A stretch of 32,071 bases of DNA from Nemertoderma westbladi (Eukaryota; Xenacoelomorpha; Nemertodermatida; Nemertodermatidae): contig JAUCBJ010000664.1 in assembly GCA_032718475.1 (NCBI GenBank), positions 1 to 32,071 of the forward strand, written 5' to 3'. Positions 27,150 to 32,071 of this stretch are shown here, piece after piece. The first letter of the stretch is position 1; each line of letters begins with the position of its first letter. Both the position numbers and the translations under genes were made by a program. The notes below the pieces were generated by a model. That model did not search any database and had not been told where the DNA came from. It worked only from the letters and a program-made list of their open reading frames with translations.

Positions 27150-27285
27150 CCTTTTCTGCGTCCGGTTTAAGTCCAATAGATGCAGAACCAACGCTCGGAG
27201 AATTCGGAATGTCAGAATTCGCACTATTTGGCTTGGTGATAGCGCCGTCATCGGCACTCGCCGTGGTTGCCAACTTATGAATTCC
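27150..27285 (-). CDS. Candidate host exon with splice sites
   Basis: 136 bp, open for 45 codons, flanked by a T-rich stretch and TTATTAG acceptor upstream and a GTACGT donor downstream. It reads KLATTASADDGAITK, then PNSANSDIPNSPSVGS and ends LKPDAEK plus one base of the next codon. GC content is clearly higher than the surroundings. The peptide is Ser/Pro/Asn-rich and probably disordered; no family recognised. A second frame is also open, so this is suggestive only. Confidence 0.35.
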
Positions 27286-27477
27286 CTAATAAATATACAA
27301 TTAATAAATCTCCAAAATAAGCAAATAATACAAATATTAATCCGCCTCTCGCATCAGGGCACCTTGTTAACCATGCTTGCCACTTCATTCAGTACCGGCA
27401 ATTGTGTAATTGTCCAGTTATACTTATGTTTGAAAGCGAATAAATTAAATAAATAAATTAAATTAAACAATTGGGGT

Positions 27478-28126
27478 AATTCCATGTCAAATCATCCAGA
27501 ATTTTTAACTTTTGTAACCCACCCTCTCAGAATTTCGTGAAAATTTCAGGGATTGAATACCAATATGTAACTAAGAGTTGTTGAAAATTTTAGGTCAATC
27601 CCTCCAGGGAATCAAAAGTTATAGCATTTCAATGCGGGCTACATTTACGGCTATCGCGACTAAGATGACGCTTTCGCGGGTGAGACGTTATGGCCTTTTT
27701 TGGTCATAGGACTATATGTATGTACCTAATAGTCACAAAATTGAGTGCCTAGAAGTATTTTTCGATCCTGAGTCTGAAAATAAAGTCAGTTTTCAACGTA
27801 AGATGCACCTTGCTCTGATATGGTCAAGAATTGATCATCTTTGGCTTCGCGGAGACCTAGAAACTTTGATTGGCAATAACCTTTGCTGCTTTCGGTGAAT
27901 CTGCTTGAAATTTTGTGCACACACTCCCTGTCCCATCACACTCCACACGATGGCATTCGGTAAAAAAATTGTTTTTGTACTCTGAGATGCTCTGATTTTA
28001 TTAAGGATTTTCACTTTTGCTTATCCGCTAGACCGCTAGGTGTTTCCGTTTCTTCACTTGCCCATTAGGAGTCACTATTACTTGATATTTACTGTCCAGA
28101 TGCCATGTGAGGGAGGTGGGTGACAT
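27478..28126 (+). repeat. Left terminal inverted repeat
   Basis: From the TAATTCC tip to GTGGGTGACAT. An outer block (27513-27899) differs from the right arm at only one seen position (27750-27751 region), while the inner block (27900-28126) has many substitutions and indels. The outer block contains a 60-codon open frame (27716-27898) that ends where the high identity ends. Confidence 0.85.
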
Positions 28127-28632
28127 CAAACTAATCAAAAAAACTATAATTAATATAATTATATAACATGATGGATGATTTAGAATATACACTGTACACA
28201 GGCCTGGTAGCCAAATCTCTCTATAATAATACTATATCCACTGTGATCAGTTTCTTGGCTCACCCATTATTTCATCATTTTCTCTCAAATTTAGCTTAGT
28301 AGCTCGAGAAAACTGAACCAGAAAGGCATGTACTGCAAACTCTGACCACATTAGTTCAAGTTATACTGTATGTCCTAGGCAGTTTACATTTAGGCAAATA
28401 CACATATTTTAATCAATCAATATTGTTTCAATATACAGTAGTGTAAGGTTGTCAGTAAAAGAAAAGCAGAGAACACTCCATGTCCTCTCACTCTCATTCG
28501 TTCCTTGATATTCCTGTACACATAATGCTGTATATTTAATATTTATGCTGGTACAGTACCTAGTACCTGTAGGGGTAGGCCTATGTTTTTCTCTTGTTAT
28601 TATTATTGACTGATTATTATACTGTAATAAAG
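28127..28632. other. Non-coding 5' region of the transposon gene
   Basis: AT-rich sequence between the left inverted repeat and the first ATG of the transposase-like gene; it presumably includes the promoter. No clear TATA box or other motif could be assigned. Confidence 0.4.
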
Positions 28633-31321
28633 ATGTCAGATTCTACAGAAGAAAAGTGTGATTTTGGCTCTATACTGTCAGAAGATTGTCATAAACTCTC
28701 ATATCGTGGACAAAAAGCTGGAATTTAAGATTTTAAAAACCTCCCACATGAACTGCAGGAAACATTGTTATGGCGTAGTGAAGTTCCTAAAACCACTTAC
28801 GAGTCTGTGAGTACAATTTGCCATCATCATGAATATATCTTTACCAAGAAGTTCCACCAGGGGAGTAAATGTTGTGATACATTCAAACTGCACAAGACAA
28901 GATCTAAAGGTTAGTTCTACACTGGACAAACTACTACAATGCAAATTTTCGAATATTATTTAGGCCTAATACAGTAGCACTATTAACCTATTAGCTACAA
29001 ATACACCCTGAAATGCGGTACATATTTTCTTATTTTTTATAATTATTGTATTTTTAGGAGATCGAGTGATCAGTTTGGATTTCGCAAAGAAACTTAAGGA
29101 GAAAGACATTGAAGTAACACCAGGGTGGAAATTTTGTGTTAAATGTGAAGTCAAGGCCAAATCATTAACAAAATCAGAACCATCTACCTCTGTAATTAGT
29201 GAAAGTGAATCAACTAGTGAAAGTGAATCGGTGATAAAGACTGTAGAACTTGAAGGACTACGTGGGTCTGTTGCCAGTTCCTTTGAGGCTATTGGTGTAT
29301 CCCCATTAAAGGTACATGGATTACCAGCACATAGCCGTGTGCCTAGTGCCAAGAAAAAACTTAAACGTGTATATGAAAAAATGGAACATCAGGTTTCATC
29401 AATCCTAGGAGTAGAGGCAGTGGAATTACAGGAAAGTGCCGGTACATCTTCCACATCAGTATGCTAATGCATTAGACAAATTGCATACCGAATTGAAAGC
29501 AAAATTGGAAGTTGCAAATTATAGAGAGAAAGTCCAGATACTTACACTGGCACCTACTAACTGGCCAAGGACTAGAGTGTCTGAAGTTTTTGGTGTCTCT
29601 GAATATTTGGTCCGAAAAGCAGTGGCACTTAAATCTGAAAAGGGAATAATGTCAATTCCAGAGAAGAAGAAAGGTAAACATCTCTCAAATGATGTCACTG
29701 ATGCAGTGCGCTCATTCTATGAAGATGATGAGTATTCTCGAGTAATGCCAGGACGGAAGGACTATGTTAGTATTGGAAAGAATATTCATGTCCAGAAGCG
29801 ATTACTGTTGTGTAATTTGAAAGAACTATATTTGTCATTTAAAGATAAAACGAAATTGACTATAGGCTTTTCAACCTTCGCTGCCTTGCGCCCTAAGTGG
29901 TGCATCTCTGTTGCTGCTCCAGGAACACAGAATGTATGTGTCTGCAGCTATCATCAGAATGCAAAGTTAATGACTGCTGTTTTACCAATGAACTTAACAT
30001 ATAAAGACCTAATGGATAAAGTTGTTTGTAATACAGATAACAAGATGTGCATGGTACATAGGTGTTCAAATTGCCCAGGGAAAGAAAAACTTCGGGAATT
30101 TATTGCCGAGCAATTTGAATCTTTGGAAGAAGAGATTACTGTTTCTCAGTGGACTGGTACTGATCGTGCTAACATGATTACTCAAATTTTGACTATTTCT
30201 GATTACATAGATGCTCTCTCTGATCAAATTGATAAACTGACCTCTCATAGCTATATAGCTAAAACACAATCACGCTATCTGAAGAATCGTAAGGAATATC
30301 TTGAAGAAGATCATTGTATTGCAATAGTTGACTTTGCAGAGAACTATGCATTTGTTGTACAGGATGCGATACAGTCGTTCCACTGGAACAATAGTCAATG
30401 CACCATACACCCAGTTGCGCTTTACTATTTAAAGGATGGAAAACTTCAAGTGACTCTCTAGCATATCTTAGTGATTTTGTAGATCATGATACAACTTTTG
30501 TGTATACTGTTCAAAAGAAATTGACCAACTATTTGAAGGATGAACTTCCTCATATTAATACACTAGAGTACTTTTCAGATGGTTGTGCTGCTCAATACAA
30601 GAATTGTAAGAATTTTATAAATCTGTGCCACCATGAAGCTGACTTTGGCCTAAAAGCTCAGTGGGATTTTTTCGCCACATCTCATGGCAAATCTCCAGCA
30701 GATGGGATTGGTGGTGTTATAAAACGAACTGCATTACGAGCCAGCCTTCAACGAGTAGTAGGTGATCAGATAGTTTGTACGAAAGCTGTTCATGAGATCT
30801 GTTGTAGTCATCTACTATCAATTAAGACTTATTTGATTGAACAGGATGAAATAGAACAATGCCGTTCGTTTTTGCAGAGTAGATATAATATTGCAAGAAC
30901 AGTTCCTGGAACCCGGGCTCATCATCAGTTTGTTCCTGATTCAAACACAACAATTAAACTTAAACATACAAGTACTGATGAAGCGTTTTCATTCATCCAC
31001 ACGTTTGGAATGCCAGAAGGTGATATTGTTAAGGTATCTGCAATGGAATATGCAGCATGCAAATATGATGAAGGTTGGTGGATTGGTCTAGTTTTGGAGT
31101 GCTCAGCTGAACATTCAGATCATCTGATAAGTTTCATGCATCCACCAGGATCTTCAGGAGCACAAACATTTTTCTGGCCTTCGAAGATGGATACATGTTG
31201 GGTACCTAGCCCACATGTACTTCTAAAGATACAACCACCAAGTACTCGAACTGGCCGAACATACTCTTTAATTAATGATGAATTAAAACTAATTCAATCT
31301 AGATTTTTAACTGCAATTTAA
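28633..31321 (+). pseudogene. Transposase-like gene, two exons, family not assigned
   Basis: Exon 1 (28633-28909) has a zinc-finger-like CHHHEYIF...KCCDTFKLHK and one TAA stop (28726). A GT-AG intron (28910-29057) joins it in frame to exon 2, which opens with DRVISLDFAKKLKEK. Exon 2 contains an acidic Ser-rich linker, a helical segment (TRVSEVFGVSEYLVRKAV), KWCISVAAPGTQNVCVC with YHQNAKLM, a Cys cluster (MCMVHRCSNCPG), IAIVDFAENYAF, YFSDGCAAQYKN and FFATSHGKSPADGIGG. The Asp residues in the last three would fit an RNase H-fold DDE/D site; this is inferred. Frame changes occur near 29450 and 30445. I recall similar uncharacterised proteins in invertebrates but cannot name the superfamily. Confidence 0.7.
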
Positions 31322-31442
31322 TCTTAAACTATACTGTATTATTATCTATATCTATAAGCATTATATTATAGAGTTATTGGGCAATATATATAATATTAAT
31401 CATCATGTTAAATAATTATTTTATAGTTTTATGATTACTTTA

Positions 31443-32071
31443 ATGTCACCCACCTCCTTCACATGGAATCTGGGACCTAAATATCAAGCAATAGTGACTC
31501 CTAATGCGTGAGCGAAGAAACCAAAGCGCTTAGCGGTCTAGCGGATAAGCAAAGTGAAAAGTTTTAATAAAATTAGAACATCTCAGAGTACAAAAACAAT
31601 TTTTTTACCAAATGTTATCGTCCATCCAGGGAGTGTGTGCACGAAATATCAAGCCAGTTCACCGAAAGCAGCAAAGGTTATTGCCAATCAAAGTTTCTAG
31701 GTCTCCGCGAAGCCAAAGATGATCAATTCTTGACCATATCAGAGCAAGGTGCATCTTACGTTGAAAACTGACTTTATTTTCAGACTCAGGATCGAAAAAT
31801 ACTTCTTGGCACTCAATTTTGTGACTATTAGGTACATACATATAGTCCTATGACCAAAAAAGGCCATAACGTCTCACCCGCGAAAGCGTCATCTTAGTCG
31901 CGATAGCCGTAAATGTAGCCCGCATTGAAATGCTATAACTTTTGATTCCCTGGAGGGATTGACCTAAAATTTTCAACAACTCTTAGTTACATATTGGTAT
32001 TCAATCCCTGAAATTTTCACGAAATTCTGAGAGGGTGGGTTACATGGCCTGGATGACTTGACAAGGAATTA
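31443..32071 (-). repeat. Right terminal inverted repeat, cut by window end
   Basis: Reverse-complement partner of 27478-28126. It carries the same 60-codon frame on the minus strand (31659-31841), with one residue difference. The outermost 35 bases are more diverged, with a small deletion relative to the left arm. Confidence 0.85.

Larger units (their letters stand above)
27478..32071 (+). mobile_element. DNA transposon with long terminal inverted repeats
   Basis: Inverted repeats of about 650 bp (27478-28126 and 31443-32071, the right one cut by the window end) enclose one spliced transposase-like gene on the plus strand. The left tip reads GGGGTAATTCCATGTCAA; the right tip, on the other strand, ends at TAATTCC at the window edge. 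The target duplication cannot be read because the right end is missing. The superfamily is not assigned. Confidence 0.8.

Overview
The window is a mosaic of transposable elements from a metazoan, probably invertebrate, genome. Three things point there: BEL/Pao elements (an animal lineage), GT-AG introns, and the absence of bacterial gene layout. The species cannot be named from the sequence. I see no complete host gene; two short exon-like pieces (27150-27285 and 11908-12096, both minus) are the only candidates.

Layout. (1) 1-3403, minus: BEL/Pao LTR retrotransposon copy A, with its 5' LTR and a very long gag, cut by the window start. (2) 3404-6120, minus: a Penelope-like element (PLE) whose coding region is cut in its RT-endonuclease linker by the LTR of copy A. 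(3) 6121-6839: a repeat cluster and a 52-bp inverted copy of the PLE 5' coding end. (4) 6840-8388, minus: a decayed transposase-like gene. (5) 8388-11083, minus: BEL copy B, gag only. (6) 11084-12654: mostly unassigned DNA with a tRNA-like SINE head and a possible exon. (7) 12655 to about 19663, plus: BEL copy C, with LTR, gag and pol (RT, RNase H, start of integrase). (8) About 19664-22486, plus: a Ty3/gypsy fragment joined inside the copy C integrase, carrying RT, RNase H, a D,D35E integrase, a polypurine tract and the start of its 3' LTR. (9) 22487-25519, minus: an RTE-like LINE inserted in that LTR. (10) 25991-26546: a palindromic MITE. (11) 27478-32071, plus: a DNA transposon with inverted repeats of about 650 bp and a spliced transposase-like gene.

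The most unusual system is the BEL/Pao family. Ahead of the usual DUF1759-like gag domain it encodes roughly 900 residues in a fixed order: a conserved helical region, a charged coiled coil, an Asn-rich segment, a region with copy-specific tandem repeats, and an Arg-rich segment. Homopolymeric G runs of 8 to 25 bases lie at the joints, at matching places in different copies. The reading frame changes across the first of them in both copies that have it. The DNA transposon at 27478-32071 is the second point of interest: its two long inverted repeats are almost identical over an outer block of about 387 bp and abruptly diverged inside it.

Nesting gives relative ages: PLE older than BEL copy A; BEL copy C older than the gypsy joint, which is older than the RTE-like LINE. 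Most coding regions carry frameshifts or stops, so little here is likely to be active as it stands.
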